A stretch of DNA of 64,000 nt from Xenoacremonium recifei (GCA_012184525.1 WOFQ01000050.1:1-64000), one strand, 5' to 3'; numbered from the stretch's first letter, positions 1-10,992 are shown. The notes: a model not told the origin generated them from the sequence alone. Numbers and translations: made by a program.

Positions 1-325
1 GTTTTTTCCCCAACTAAGGGACGGAGCCCTTAGTTGGGCTGTGTGGTTGACCCACCCGAGACCAACGGGTACCCCTTGGCCGCACCGGCTCCCCACCGGG
101 CCGGCGGGGAAGACTGAGGCGGGAGGAATTTACAGGCCTGGCAACGAGACAGAGCTATTGGTGAAGGGTCCGGCAGCTCGGAGTTTCCTTCATGTCGAAA
201 CCTGGGGTACGTCCAAATCTTGTCGAAGGGTGAGCCTGTGAGATTCATTATATTTCTAATTGTTCCCAACCTGCACTCATGGCGAGGGCCAAACTGAAGT
301 TGCCCAAGCCGTCTCTTGTCTCAGA
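1..325. other. Upstream region of the MFS gene with a short perfect inverted repeat
   Basis: No gene is seen here. Positions 8-19 and 27-38 form a 12-bp inverted repeat (CCCAACTAAGGG and its complement) around a short loop. The window starts inside this feature, so it may be the end of a terminator hairpin or of a small inverted-repeat element. The rest is GC-rich and is presumably the promoter and leader of the transporter that starts at 326. Confidence 0.5.
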
Positions 326-2324
326 ATGCAGTTCAAGAGTCTCAAAGAACTTGACTCCACGGAGGGTACCGTGCTGTTGTTCAGCAGTAAGTAGGAGACG
401 AGATCCTCATAGCCGACACACACAACTAACAGCACCAGCCACTGCTCGTGCACAGCACGTTGCAGGTAACGACACTATCCTGATCCCCCAGCCGTCCAAT
501 GACCCGAATGACCCATTGAGATGGCCCGTATGGCGTAAACATATGGCCTTTGCTGCTGTGTGCATGTTCTCCTGCTTCAACAACATCAGTGGGACCGTAC
601 TTTCAGATTCCTTCTTCACGATCGCCCAGGCTTTTGAGGTCAGTGTGGACGAGGCCTCTGGTCTAATTAGTTGGGTAATTTTGGTACTCGGACTTGGTGT
701 AAGTTCTCTCTAAACTATTACTCACTCACCTTGCGCTGTTTCTGATCAAAGGCAGAACTTCTTCTGGGTGCCTACCGCGATATACTTCGGAAAACGGCCC
801 GTGTTCCTCGTTGCTTGCACAATCACGTTTGTTGCGTCCATCTGGGCGGCCGCCTCACCTAGTTTCGGAAGCCTGCAAGCAGCATGTGTAGTTGGCGGTT
901 TCGGGGGCGCCGCATCCGAAGCTCTGGGCGCTGCGATCATCAACGCAAGTATTCTCGGGACCTCTGCTCCAAAGCCATGAACTGACTGTGTTTTGTGCAG
1001 GACCTCTACTTTCTGCATGAAAGAGGGTCGAAGATGGCTTGGTACATGATTTCGCTTGCCTTTGGCAGCAGCCTAGGTCCGCTCTGCGGCGGCTATATAA
1101 TCGAACGTAAGGGGCTTGCTCTCCTTTCAAAAGCAGGGTACTTGACTAACCTATGGCCAATAGAGAAAGGATGGGCATGGGGGAAATGGTTTGGGGCCAT
1201 CCTTCTTGGTGTGAATCTCGTATTCATCTTCTTCTTCGCTCCCGAGACCCGATTCTATCGAAACACCGACTTGTCTGAAGGGCTAGACAGCCCGGAGTCG
1301 ACTGAAAGGAGCAGGGAGTCCGAGAAGGGTCAGGTTTCTCAAGTTGAACAGGCACAATCTCCAAATCACTCGGTGATTTCACAATCGTTAACTTCCACTA
1401 AGCCTGCGAAGACGTACTCGCAACTGCTCAACCCTTGGTCCGGCATTAATCCACACGAATCGTACTGGGAGCTCATATTAAGGCCTTTGCCCTTATTGGC
1501 GTACCCAGCATGCGCCTTTGCTACTTTGACTTGTGCGTTTGTACTGCCATTGCTCGAAGCTTTTTCTGACATGTCAATAGACTCAATTTGCCTCGCTCCG
1601 ACGGTAATGATCAATGTGCTGAGCTCCGTGATATTAATCCCGCCACCGTACAACTTCTCCGTTGGTGCCGTGGGCTTGATCAACGTCGCTGGAATGAGTA
1701 AGATGATGCGCAGGTATACCCGCCTCCGAGATTGTTGTACTGACAGATCATCAGTTGGACAAGCCGGTGGAGCGTTGATGGGCGGAATCCTGATCGATAA
1801 ATGGGTTGCCTGGCGCGCCCATCGCAACAATGGCATCTTCCAACCCGAGACTCGCCTTTCCCTCATCTTTCTGCCTGGTAGTCTCGTATTTCTGGGGATC
1901 GTACTCTTTGGGTTCGCCGTGCAACAGCAGATGCAATGGGTCGTCATCTTCGTCGCGTACGGCTTCGTGTCAATTGGACTCACGGGCGGTGCTAGCGTTG
2001 CCATGACATATGTCATGGACAGCTATTTTCCGGTTGCCGCAGAGTGTTTGGAGGTCATCAATGGCTTGAAAAATGTGGTCGCCTTTGGGTTCATTCACGG
2101 TACGGTGCCTTGGGTTGATGGGCAGGGATACCAAAAGGTACAGACGTCTCACATAATTTATTAAGCACTTGAGCACTAACGCTCAACCTTTCTAGACATT
2201 CGGGGCGCTTTCGGGGGTGTTCTGTGTGATTTCGCTTCTAGCGATTCCTCTTCTCATCTGGGGGCCTCAAATACGCCACTATACATCTTCGAAATGGAAG
2301 CTGATCAGTTGGGATCTTCATTGA
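326..2324 (+). CDS. MFS transporter (fungal multidrug/small-molecule type)
   Basis: Predicted exons are 326-386, 466-698, 756-944, 1001-1106, 1164-1697, 1755-2137 and 2196-2324, giving 544 aa. The N-terminus carries the motif ILIPQPSNDPNDPLRWP, typical of fungal MFS drug/H+ antiporter-like carriers. Hydrophobic segments follow, then FLHERGSKMA after TM4-5, a hydrophilic central loop at about residues 220-280, and a C-terminal half ending GYQK/TFGALSG. All junctions keep frame. The intron after codon IIN begins GCAAGT, so it is a GC-AG intron; the others are GT-AG. This start restores the usual short N-terminus (LKELDSTEGTV). It is likely a plasma-membrane exporter or importer; substrate unknown. 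A decayed related fragment lies at about 11.4 kb on the other strand. Confidence 0.85.
945..1000 (+). other. GC-AG intron in the MFS gene
   Basis: The intron begins GCAAGT and ends TGCAG. Removing it joins ...AIIN to DLYFLHERG in phase 0, the expected MFS sequence. No GT donor nearby gives a correct join. GC donors are a minority class in fungal introns. Confidence 0.75.
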
Positions 2325-2782
2325 ACAGACATGAGAGCAGTATAGTGGTAAGCAATTGTTTGAAGAATAATTCCTATTTCTGCCACAGATTACACAGGAG
2401 CTTTCAATTCGCACAAGAGCCAAGTACAAATGAGCCTTTGGTCGGCACGAAGAGAATTCAGTCTATTTATGGTGTGCCGTTACTCGTTTGCGCGAGGCAG
2501 TGTTACATGCTTCTTTTCTGTCGTTCCATCTCACCCAGCTCGTTAACTTTAACAGGCTCCAGAAGTATGATAGGCGAGAAGATATATTAATGCCACTGTC
2601 ATATCCCTACCCCATCTACCCTGCTCCCTCTGCCCTACTCCTTCATCCCAAATCTCTCAGCCTTCACAAAAACAACCATCGCCAGTCGTAACCTCTTGTA
2701 GCCGGTCACTGTGATAATGATTTGACCAGGGCCATGCTCGAGAAAATGCGCTCATAGTGTCCGACAGATTCTTGAGCTGCAG
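2325..2782. other. Intergenic, no gene seen
   Basis: The 3' flank of the MFS gene. It contains a pyrimidine-rich stretch at about 2600-2670 (runs of CCCTAC/CTCCCT) and no recognisable coding sequence. Confidence 0.5.
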
Positions 2783-3724
2783 TTAAGACTCGCACAGCTC
2801 TTGCGATACAGTTGACGAAGCCCTATTATCTCTGGCGTCAGAATAGACGGTGCCCTCGCCTTGCCCCCCGAGACTGCTCGCCGGGATCACAGACAGTGTT
2901 GGAGATTGACCTCTCTGTTGCTCACTGATTGTGGGCAACTTTGAGGTCGAGCCCGCTTGGCCGGGTTGCCCGATGGGCCATGGCGACTCTGGAATCTCCG
3001 ACCGGTTCCTCCTGGACCGCCTCAAGTGAGAGTATCCTGAAGGAAGTGCGCCGTCGATAACACCCGCGTGGAGATCATCATCCTGGATATCATTACCGTT
3101 TTCAATGATGCTAGAGCGAACATTGTCACCTCCATCCGGAGAGTCCCAACTGTCACCCGCCTTCGTTCCTGGGTCATGAATCTACTGCACGGGGAGGACC
3201 TCGTGCAGCGAGCTCATTCAGAGCATCACGGACGTTTATCAGGTCCGTTGGGGTGATGCGGTAGGCAACAGTGTTCCTATACTCGGTCTTGTCTTGGGGA
3301 ACGACCGACCGGAGATCGCTTGGTTAGCAATCAATCGCATCATGATGACCAGTCTCTTGTCCCCGCGCCAGATTGGATTCTTCAGAATGCGGTCCAGGAA
3401 ATCGTAGAAGTATTCGCTACAAAGGGCAGTATGGAGGACCCTTGATCGCTGGTCGTCAGGGTCTGGCCAGGTCAGGAGATATAAGCTCTGCAGGGTAAGC
3501 ACGAAACAAAGACTGATCCCAATCTTGCTGGAGGACTCTCTCATCCTAGTTGCCGCTTTGGCCTTCTTCGAGGAACTCGTAACGTCGGGATCGCTGCAGA
3601 TACTTTCGGTCGGGGGTCGCTTGTTCGTGTTCTTCGAGCCTAGAGGACGGCATCGGCTTCGGCAGATGGGAATGTTCGGCGTGGAAGTTGACATCGTTAA
3701 TGCGCTGCAATTCGTGTTAGACAT
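2783..3724 (-). pseudogene. Hypothetical gene, frame-shifted or with unresolved exons
   Basis: Three coding-like stretches on the minus strand lie in order. The first starts at an ATG at 3724 and includes a basic Ser/Lys-rich part (CRPLGSKNTNKRP, then TSSSKKAKAA) and YFYDFLDRILKNP. The second, about 3345-3190, contains ITPTDLINVRDALNELAARG in a different frame. The third, about 3190-2783, is acidic then basic (DSWDSPDGGDN, later RRSRRNRSE) and ends at a stop at 2783. No good GT-AG introns connect them, which suggests one-base frame changes. The basic segment loosely recalls a nuclear or AT-hook-like protein, but I do not recognise the family. It may be a decaying orphan gene or an assembly problem. 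Confidence 0.35.
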
Positions 3725-4299
3725 AGTCACCAAAAGGGATAAAAACTTACACTTTCGACTTAAAATGATGCAAGACAGAGAGCCGGGTTTTCTTGCGATA
3801 TTTTTGATGTGTGACAGGGAGAAAAACCCGTCTAGTAGTATACAGGCGAAAGGTGTTCTCCGCTCTACGCTTTTATTATGATGATTCACTCGTTAGGTTG
3901 TCTTCTCAACTCACAATAATTATGTACCAAAAAGTTCAAGACTATGCGAGTATGTGCATAATTATGCAGCAGAGTAGCAAGCATCATGTAGGAAATTGAA
4001 TTCTGTTGTCTTGAGGAAGATTTTCAATATCATCACCGCCGCCATCACTACTGTGATAGCGCTACCACAGTCGAATATTCAGGTGCAACTACCTGCGCAT
4101 TAATTCACAGTCACGCACGAGATCATCTTTATGGCGAACAGGAAATATTAAATTTTGGCGCAAACCTTCCGGTTTTTCGGAGTTCCTATGAATCGACAGC
4201 GCACCCTGAGAATTAATCCACCTACCTACAACGCAATCCCCCATATTGTATTGGCGAACGCATCGATACACTTAAGCCAATTTTAGCTGGACGTGCGAC
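3725..4299. other. Intergenic, no gene seen
   Basis: Moderately AT-rich sequence between the hypothetical minus-strand gene and the retroelement relic. The part next to 4300 may be further, unrecognisable retroelement sequence. No supported feature. Confidence 0.4.
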
Positions 4300-4816
4300 A
4301 TATCCCAGGATCGATAAACGTGGTGCCGGACACTCTCTCGCGACTACCAACCATACACGATGACTCACACGAGGAAACATAGATTAGCCTACAGAAAGGG
4401 AAGAGCGAATTGGACGATATATGGACAGACGTGGCGGAGGACGTCTGCTACTCAGAGGCAATCGTACAGATGGACAACGACCTCAGCCAGAAGTTTGAAC
4501 AAGGTGTATATTCGTCTGCACCATAGTTACTATATGCCTAGAAAGCCACTACGCAAGTGGTCAGAACAAAGAGCCGGACCTTTTACCATCAGTGAGATGG
4601 TTGGTCCACTAGCGTGCCGACTGAACATACCAGACAATTGGAGGATACATAATGTCGTTTCAGTCGCACATCTGTACCCAGCGTGGCAAAAGACCTCAGG
4701 TGGAATATCTCGTCAAGTGGAAAGGATGGGGTACCGAACACAATTCATAGTTCAAGCGACGTGATCTCGTCTGGACGGCAGCACGACGACTCGTAGATGA
4801 CTACGAACAAAAGTGA
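4300..4816 (+). mobile_element. Decayed Ty3/gypsy (chromodomain) retrotransposon pol fragment
   Basis: At about 4322 one frame reads PDTLSRLPT, as at the end of the RT/RNase H region of gypsy elements (canonical ADALSR). From about 4500 another frame reads GPFTISEMVGPLACRLNIP and RIHNVVSVAHLYP, matching the C-terminal end of the integrase. At about 4690 a third frame reads VEYLVKWKGWGTEHNS, a chromodomain, then a stop where a tryptophan codon is expected, then LVDDYE. The three frames and the internal stop show it is dead. Most of pol between RNase H and the integrase end is missing, and no LTRs were recognised. Confidence 0.8.
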
Positions 4817-5388
4817 TTCTGGTAAATTGCACAACCTTCGTGCGCCTCATGACGATTACCCAAGCCATGAGTCAATGTTTCCGCGAGGTGGCTAGCCAGG
4901 GTACCTTTTATCCTGTTTCTCCGGTAGGTCCCTTCACTTCTGATAACGTCAGGAACCGCTCTAATAGTTCATAGGGCAACCGGGAACTTTAATAACTATC
5001 ACCGTGGCCCCGGTTAGCCCACTGCTGTCGGCAGAGCAGGGGGAGCGAGCGCTATGGTAAAAGTTGGTGCGCAATCATTGGTAATTAAAAGAACTGAGAT
5101 ATCATGATTGGCCGTTGTACTTGGACCTCAATTTTGTCTCATACCGTCATTTTCTTACCAAGTTGCTGAACAGTATCTTATTCATTAGGTAGTCCAATTC
5201 TCAAATTTTGTTCACTGTTCTCACCTCACGACGTTCTCACAAATATGACATATATACTCGTCCACCAGCGAAAGAGGAATTATAATTTTCTTCCTCCCCA
5301 TCGTGTCATTTCCAGTCTCTTCCCATCTCCGTCTACATCTTTACCCATCATCATCGCTCGTGAACCGAAGAACAACGCCACCAACAAG
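4817..5388. promoter_or_regulatory. Intergenic; probable promoter of the 5389 gene
   Basis: No coding sequence. An ATATATA-type box lies near 5248, and a CT-rich stretch at about 5290-5350 precedes the ATG at 5389, as in many fungal core promoters. A 4900-5060 segment may be retroelement flank. Confidence 0.4.
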
Positions 5389-6039
5389 ATGTCCAGACTT
5401 CGATCCGTGAGACAGAAGAAAGGTAAGATCCAGTCCGGTGTTCCCAACACCAGGGTGCAGAAGCGCGCAATATAACGGTGCTATCGCTAACAGTTCCTAG
5501 ACAATGGAGCCAAGTCTCGTCGTGCGCGCTACTACCGCAAGGAACACTGCGGTCAACCTGGATATCACAAGTCCGGCAAGGGTCAAGAGGCCGTAGATTC
5601 CCCTGCCCAATCCGAGGCATCAAGACCCATGGCGGAGTTAATGGATTACGAACCCTCGTCTCCTCTCCCCAGTCAAGACCCTCCTCGACCCGAGGCACCA
5701 AGATCCGTGGCAGAGTTCATGGATGACGGACCCCGGCCCTGTCTCTCGACGATAATTCGTGACGACAGTGACGTCGACAGGCTCCGGGACATGACGGCAG
5801 CTGTTTTCAAGGGCAAGACTGTGTCTTTCTTTGTGGATCGAGATGAAGAAACGGGCCTATCCTTTGCGATCGTCCGTGAAAGCCATTGGGGGAGGATGTG
5901 GAGGGCGCTTCGCGACAATCCCGGCAGCTACCTAGTTACGAGGGAGTATCAGGAAGAGGAGGCTGAGGTCATGCCGGATGCTCTGAAGCAGTTTCAAGAT
6001 GACACGACACCGCGTATCATTATCGAGTGGGAGGTTTAA
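5389..6039 (+). CDS. Hypothetical protein, 190 aa, with an internal tandem repeat
   Basis: Exons are 5389-5422 and 5501-6039, joined by a GTAAGA...CTAG intron. The N-terminus is strongly basic (MSRLRSVRQKK, then SRRARYYRKEHCG). The middle contains two copies of a roughly 25-residue unit with cores RPMAELMDYEP and RSVAEFMDDGP. The C-terminal part is acidic, with VSFFVDRDEETGLSFAIVRES and REYQEEEAEVMPDALKQ. I do not recognise the family. An in-frame spliced start and a TAA stop suggest an expressed orphan gene. Confidence 0.6.
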
Positions 6040-6585
6040 GATGGGAACAGAGCCATAGGCGGGAACAGACAGATTAGATCATGCCTTCGTGTAAAATCAT
6101 ACATCTCAATTCTCTTCCACTACCTGTCCTCTCGTTTTCAAGTCGCAATGCTTTTATTGTCCGATCTTGCGATCTACATGCAGATGGGTCGGGTGTCCTT
6201 CGCTGATCCAGATGAAATCTTGTGGAGGCCAAACGTTCCCATCACACGCTGAACTCCTACCAACGACGAACATGTGTGGTCCAAAACGATTGAAGAAGGA
6301 AAAAAGTGAAGTGACGAGTGAGAGACAAACGGGAAGCCCCCAGGTAGCAGACGATGACTTTGGAACGAGTAACACGCAAGGTGAAAGAAGAACGCAATGC
6401 CGGGAAACATATGCCACATAAACAGACGATCGATCAAGGGAATGATGTAGAACACAACGGTATATTAATGCTATCTTAGCTCATATTGTCCGAACAATTA
6501 ATGGCGCGATGCGCAGGTTCCATGGGAGAACTCATCCTCTCCTCCCAGGCCCTTAGCGACGGCCTTGGTTAGGCCCATGCTTCCA
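6040..6585. other. Convergent intergenic region
   Basis: The 3' flanks of the + strand gene ending at 6039 and the - strand gene ending at 6586. Short open frames here overlap on both strands and lack codon bias. No supported feature. Confidence 0.4.
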
Positions 6586-7747
6586 TCAGGGCTCACTGAA
6601 AGGATTGCGGCGAGCGCCACTAGAGAGAATGCCTTGGAGCATACCGAGGACCTGCTGCTGAAACTGCTGTTGCTGTTGCAGATGTTGGTCATGCATTTGC
6701 AGGAGATGCTGGTGCTGTTGTAGGAGCTGCTGGTGCTGCTGCAAGAGTTGCTGGTGTTGCTGTTGGAGTTCGTCGAATCGTCGCTCCAGTCGCCCGTCGT
6801 GGGAATGGAAGTCTAGGTGCTCTTGGGCACTCGCCGCTCTTGACAAAGCTCGCTGGGGCTCTCCCCAGGCTGTAGAGAGCCCTGTAAATGCAGACTCCGG
6901 TGCCATCTCGGGTTGAAGGGATCCTGGCTCTGATGGCTCCCTCTTGATGTGGTGGCTGCTGTCCAGAGAGTCGCGATATATCGGCTGCGGGGGTGGAGAC
7001 GTGGTAGTTAACTCTTGTCGAGGGGACTCTTCGCGGGCTTGTTTCTTCTTGGCTGGCTCTCTCTCGGATGCTTCGCTGTAGCCTCGCTTCTTAGGGAGCA
7101 GTTCTTGTCGGTCGGACGCTTGTCGGGTGGGTTCTTCTTGAGCTGCGTCCTCAGTTATCTCACGCGAGCCCTCCTCTGCAACAGTTGGCACATTGGCGCT
7201 GGTCTTTGTGCCCATGTCTGTGTCCACGCCCATCTCGGTCTGTTGCTTGATGGGCATTGTCTCCCATTTCTCCTCCTCGTCGCGCTGCGCGACGTATCTC
7301 GCAAAGGTCTCGGACCTTGCTTTCGACCGATCGGACGCGCTGGGTCTTGGATCGTCCCAGGGCCATTCAGGGACCGCCTCGCCTTTTTGTTCCTCTCTGA
7401 ACCAAACTATCACGGAGTCAGTATACTTCAAGATAGAACCAATTGCACGGTAACCTACAGGCTCGATCCCACCAGCAGAGGTCAACCTGCCAGTCGAAAG
7501 CATCAGCTGGCAGGCTGCGATGGCCTTGCTCGTAGAGCATGTCCGAACAGAGTCTCTCTGTATCCTCACGAGCCTGGTCGGTTGTGAGGGCTGGGTCGAT
7601 GCCCAAATAAATAAAATAGGCGACCATGTGCGGTCGCCGCGAGCGGACATCGCAGTTGTCCACTGGCTGATCAGCTAGAGGAAATCGGACGCCGGGATTT
7701 TCGGGGTTCCGCCATTCTTTATACGAAAGCTCTTGTGTATGACTCAT
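6586..7747 (-). CDS. Hypothetical Gln-rich coiled-coil protein, 369 aa
   Basis: Exons are 7747-7459 and 7406-6586, with a 52-nt intron whose branch-like CTGAC lies near the acceptor. The N-terminal part has a compact region (YKEWRNPENPGVRFPLADQPVDN; VAYFIYLGIDPALTTDQARED). The middle is Lys/Glu/Ser-rich with nuclear-localisation-like PKKRGYSEASEREPAKKKQ. The C-terminus is a long Q/H-rich heptad tract (repeats of LLQQHQQ) encoded by a degenerate CTG-rich repeat at 6660-6775. It is probably a nuclear, oligomerising protein; family unknown. An ATG further upstream in the same frame would add about 62 residues rich in low-complexity sequence, so I prefer the start at 7747 (MSHTQELSYKEW). Confidence 0.6.
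6660..6775 (+). repeat. Degenerate CTG-type trinucleotide repeat encoding a Q/H tract
   Basis: Imperfect repeats of a 21-base unit (core GCTGGTGCTGCTG / TTGTAGGAGCTG) read on the minus strand as QQHQQLL units of the Gln-rich protein. Copy number is likely to vary between strains. Confidence 0.6.
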
Positions 7748-8229
7748 ACTGATTCTTCGTATGTGCGCGAGCGGGCGAGATAGAGAGAGAGAGGGAGAGC
7801 AAGGAAGCAAGGGAGAGAGTGTGTGTGTTGGATCGTTCGAGGGGAGATTGGTATCGTAGGAAATGGGGGGATAGCGGTGCACACTATTCATCGGCACGTC
7901 AGTCGGTGATCGCCAAGGGGTTTTGAAACTCACAACTGCAATATCCGATGGGAGACAAAGGGAAAATGAAGATATCTGGCGCTCTGGTGTGAGAGAGAGA
8001 AAGGTTTGCCGTGCAGGCTGCCATGGGACAATGTTTTGTCTGCCAGTTGGAGTGATTCACTGTTCTCCCACCTCACCCAAATCACAAAGCAGCTGCAAAA
8101 TTGCGCACCAGCCACTTCGAACAGAGGACTCTCTTGCTCCGTGACGCTTTTCAATAGTATTTTCGTCTTTCGCGCAAGATTTCTGTAAACATCGGCAAAA
8201 CGACACCATTCCAACACGCGTCTAAGGCC
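7748..8229. other. Intergenic with GA/CT microsatellite
   Basis: A purine-rich run of GAGA units lies at about 7776-7820 in the leader or promoter of the Gln-rich gene. No coding sequence is supported in the remainder. Confidence 0.45.
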
Positions 8230-8298
8230 GTGGCATTTTGGTACCTCATTCGGCTCTCTCTACCAGTTTTCATGCTGACATACTCACAGAGGCCAAAA

Positions 8299-9234
8299 TG
8301 TCAATCGACAACAACCAAGTTCGGGCACGTACAAGTGCCTCACGGGTGCTTCACGTGTGCCGGCCCAAGGCTCGCCATCGGTAACGTCGTCAGAACCCTT
8401 GACACGAACATTCAGACCCTGATCATCGGATCGGCTATCGCGATGGAGGACCTCCACGCCCGCATTCGCAATACCGGCTGGCTAGGAACAGCCACATATA
8501 TTGAGGCTGTCGGGCTCTTCACCAAGCGCAAGCTATTTGAGCACGATCCAACACAACCTGCCACCGAAGGCATTCGCACTTTCTGGAGCCCAAACGTGCC
8601 CTCCAGGGTTGCCATCAATGAAGCTGCCGGTATCCTCACCTATACTTATCACCCTCACCTAGATTTATCACCCTTACCTAGATCTATTACCCTCACCTAA
8701 ATCTCCTACCCTTACCTAGATCTATTACCCTTACCTAGATCTATCACCCCCTATCCTCAGTGACATCCTACCGCCGACTTGACCAGGGTTATGCTCAAAT
8801 CAAATATCTCGCCATATTCTGAAGCTGCGGTAGCCCAACAATGCTGCAGGATCTGGACCAAGAGAATTCTACCTCTGATGCCGAACCTGCTGACGGCACT
8901 GGGCGCTCCCGTCGCCCCTGAGATAGCTTATGTTCTCAATCAGTTCCCGCACTTGCTTACATCGAGCATCGACCGGTTCGACGCGCCCAGCTCAAGCCGC
9001 ACCAAGTCGCGCCAGTCACCTCAGAGTCCTTGCAGCACCCGGCGCTGGAGTAAACCCGAGGCATACCATGGCACACTGCATGTTTGCCAACCTTTCTCGT
9101 TGTTATTTCAATATTTGGTCATCGAGGAGGAAGATGTCTTCATCCAACTCGGAGACGCCATTCCGAATCAAGTAACGAATGCTATATCTAAGATTAGAGC
9201 TAAGGTAGCAATCAGGGTTATTTATATAAAATAA
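8299..9234 (+). pseudogene. Possible decayed gene, family not recognised
   Basis: Several + strand stretches look coding but lie in different frames: an ATG at 8299 (MSIDNNQVRAR), then a frame to 8640 with TLIIGSAIAMEDLHARI and GLFTKRKLFEHDPTQP, then after a minisatellite a frame with VAPEIAYVLNQFPHLL and VIEEEDVFIQLGD up to 9234. The minisatellite sits where an intron (GTATCC...CTCAG) could be. I found no set of splices that gives one clean protein. It may be a broken gene or chance open frames. Confidence 0.25.
8646..8759 (+). repeat. 19-bp minisatellite, about 5.5 copies
   Basis: Tandem units of 19 bases with consensus CTATTACCCTTACCTAGAT start at about 8646, 8665, 8684, 8703 and 8722, and a partial unit follows at 8741. 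Copies differ by one to three substitutions. It contains CCCTTACC, loosely like a telomere C-strand, but not the CCCTAA unit. Confidence 0.9.
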
Positions 9235-9235
9235 T

Positions 9236-9370
9236 AACTAATCCTTTATTTTATAAATAATTAATTATATTATAATATGTAATATTTTATAATAGATAGT
9301 TATTTCTGCTATTTTAGAGATTTAAGAGTACTCTCTAATAATAAATATAACGTCAAGTATCCACGAAAGA
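9236..9370. repeat. AT-rich island
   Basis: Almost pure A/T (ATAAATAATTAATTATATT and similar) between sequences of ordinary composition. A sharp local AT island in a roughly 50% GC genome is typical of a RIP-mutated repeat remnant, but no parent element can be named. Confidence 0.6.
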
Positions 9371-9437
9371 TTCTCACTTGTCTTTTATGCATCTCGTTCA
9401 TTTACCAGGCTTACGTGGGAAATGAGTAAATGAGCAC

Positions 9438-9900
9438 CTACTTTGCGTCGTTGTATTTTCCCAGTGTCACAATGTCACCCACCTTGAAAAACGATGCGGC
9501 CGTGAGTATGTACTCGTGGAAGATGTCCATGCATATTTTTTAGGCCATGGTATGATATCGCAACGTGTCAAACCGATTTTCTCATTGAATTCAAAGGTTC
9601 CCCTTGAGTGATGGTTCCTAATTTCACGAGCCAACTTCTCTGCACGATCCCGAGGGAACCCTCGTTGCGCCAGTCCCAGACTCGCTTTATCCAGCCTCCC
9701 TAGAACAATACATACGGGCTCTCTTTGGCCAGCATTACTATTACCTCTAGGGAGCGCCTGTGCATCAGAGCACTGAAAGGCATCGCGCTCCTGCTCTTTA
9801 GGCGATACGAACAGATGTCCCTTGCTCTCGTCGGTAACAACTTTGACTCTTGGGGATGACTTCGACGTACCTTCCTCCCAGAGGTTATGGTCGCTCCTGC
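9438..9900 (-). pseudogene. Unrecognised gene with a frameshift at an A6 tract
   Basis: The minus strand is open without an ATG from about 9897 down to the 9540s and reads like real protein: HNLWEEGTSKSSPRVKVV, GHLFVSPKEQERDAFQC, REPVCIVLGRLDKASLG, FPRDRAEKLAREIRNHHS, EKIGLTRCDIIPWPKK. Just after PWPKK there is a run of six A (plus-strand T6 at 9536-9541). Beyond it, a one-base shift continues with MDIFHEYILTAASFFKVGD and VTLGKYNDAK, then a stop at 9438. The 5' end probably starts in an exon upstream of 9900 (a frame running to 10025 or 10232). The shift is either a real inactivating indel or a homopolymer error. Family unknown. Confidence 0.5.
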
Positions 9901-10065
9901 CTACCTACCTGCCACACAGAGACCACCCTTATGTACCCAAGTAGGCTTAGGGACGTGAGATTACTTAAGGCAGTACGAAATGTTGGGACTTGCTGTTGAG
10001 AGGATGGCCATGAAGAGTCTTCCATCTCCAATCCATGCAAATATACGACATCACCACCACACAAC

Positions 10066-10992
10066 ATGCCTATCTCTGCCAACGAAAAGATTGAATCAGC
10101 GCTCGCTGCGCTTTCCATCAACCCCAGTCCGCGGTGGTTGAGAATTTGAAGGTGGTCCGCGTTGCGTTTGAAGGCGAGACCTCCAGACTGCAGCTCATGG
10201 ATGATCTGACTGCTAAAGGGAAGACGCTCCAAGATGCGCTCAGCAAAGCTCCCACAGATGAAAGGGTCCAGGAATTGCTGACTACTTCTGATAAGAAAGT
10301 GACAGCAGCCCTCACCGAGCTGAGCAATGCCGCCAATAACCTGCCCTTAAGAGAGGTATTTGGGGAGGAGGTCAAGAAGATCAAAGAGCCCCTGGAGAGG
10401 ATATGCACTTCTTTGCAGAAGGAGGATTACCAACTCCTTACCGCAAAGGACTTGCAACAGTATTTTGAAGATCTTAAGGGCAAACCCGACGTGGGAAACA
10501 CCAAACTGGTGAGTCTTGATGACAAATTTGTTTCCAAGCAAGAGCTCGAAGACAAAATTGCAAGTCTTCTGGCCGACTCTAGTTCGAGAGATAAAGCGCT
10601 CCTCCGAGCTATCGAGGAGTTTGCAGAGGGACGAGAGTCCACGAAGAGCTTCAATGAAGCTCTATCGACGGCCGAGGGAAATTACACCTTGGTAGAAAGA
10701 AAATTGGCATTCTGGGGCCGGCATTCGGGGCCTCAAGACTGATGCTTTGCAGGTGCAAGAGGCAAGCACAATCCAAGACGTCGCGTTGAAGAGTGTCGGG
10801 AAGCAGCCATGTCTATGCCAAACTTCCCCGAATCCGAGAGACCGCCGTCACTTTTGGCCCCTTTCAATCTGCGGGGAAGACTATCCGAATGTTGGCAAAA
10901 TTCATCTTAGGGATGCCTTCGTACATTGTATATCCCTTCAAGTCCCATTCCCTAAAGCATCCCCAATAGTTAGCGAAAGTACGCGGTCATAA
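10066..10992 (+). pseudogene. Coiled-coil hypothetical protein, two apparent frameshifts
   Basis: It starts at ATG 10066 (MPISANEKIESALAALSINP). About 60 bases later the sense continues in another frame (VVENLKVVRVAFEGETSRLQ) to 10742, with long amphipathic helices such as KTLQDALSKAPTDERVQELL and KQELEDKIASLLADSSSRD. At about 10715 the sense shifts again (GIRGLKTDALQVQEASTIQD) to 10992. There is no GT before the first change, so it cannot be an intron. No family recognised; the helices suggest a structural or oligomerising protein. It is head-to-head with the frameshifted gene at 9.4-9.9 kb. Confidence 0.45.

Noticed and set aside
1366..2016. 216-codon minus-strand open frame
   Set aside because: It is antisense to well-supported MFS exons and has no family features.
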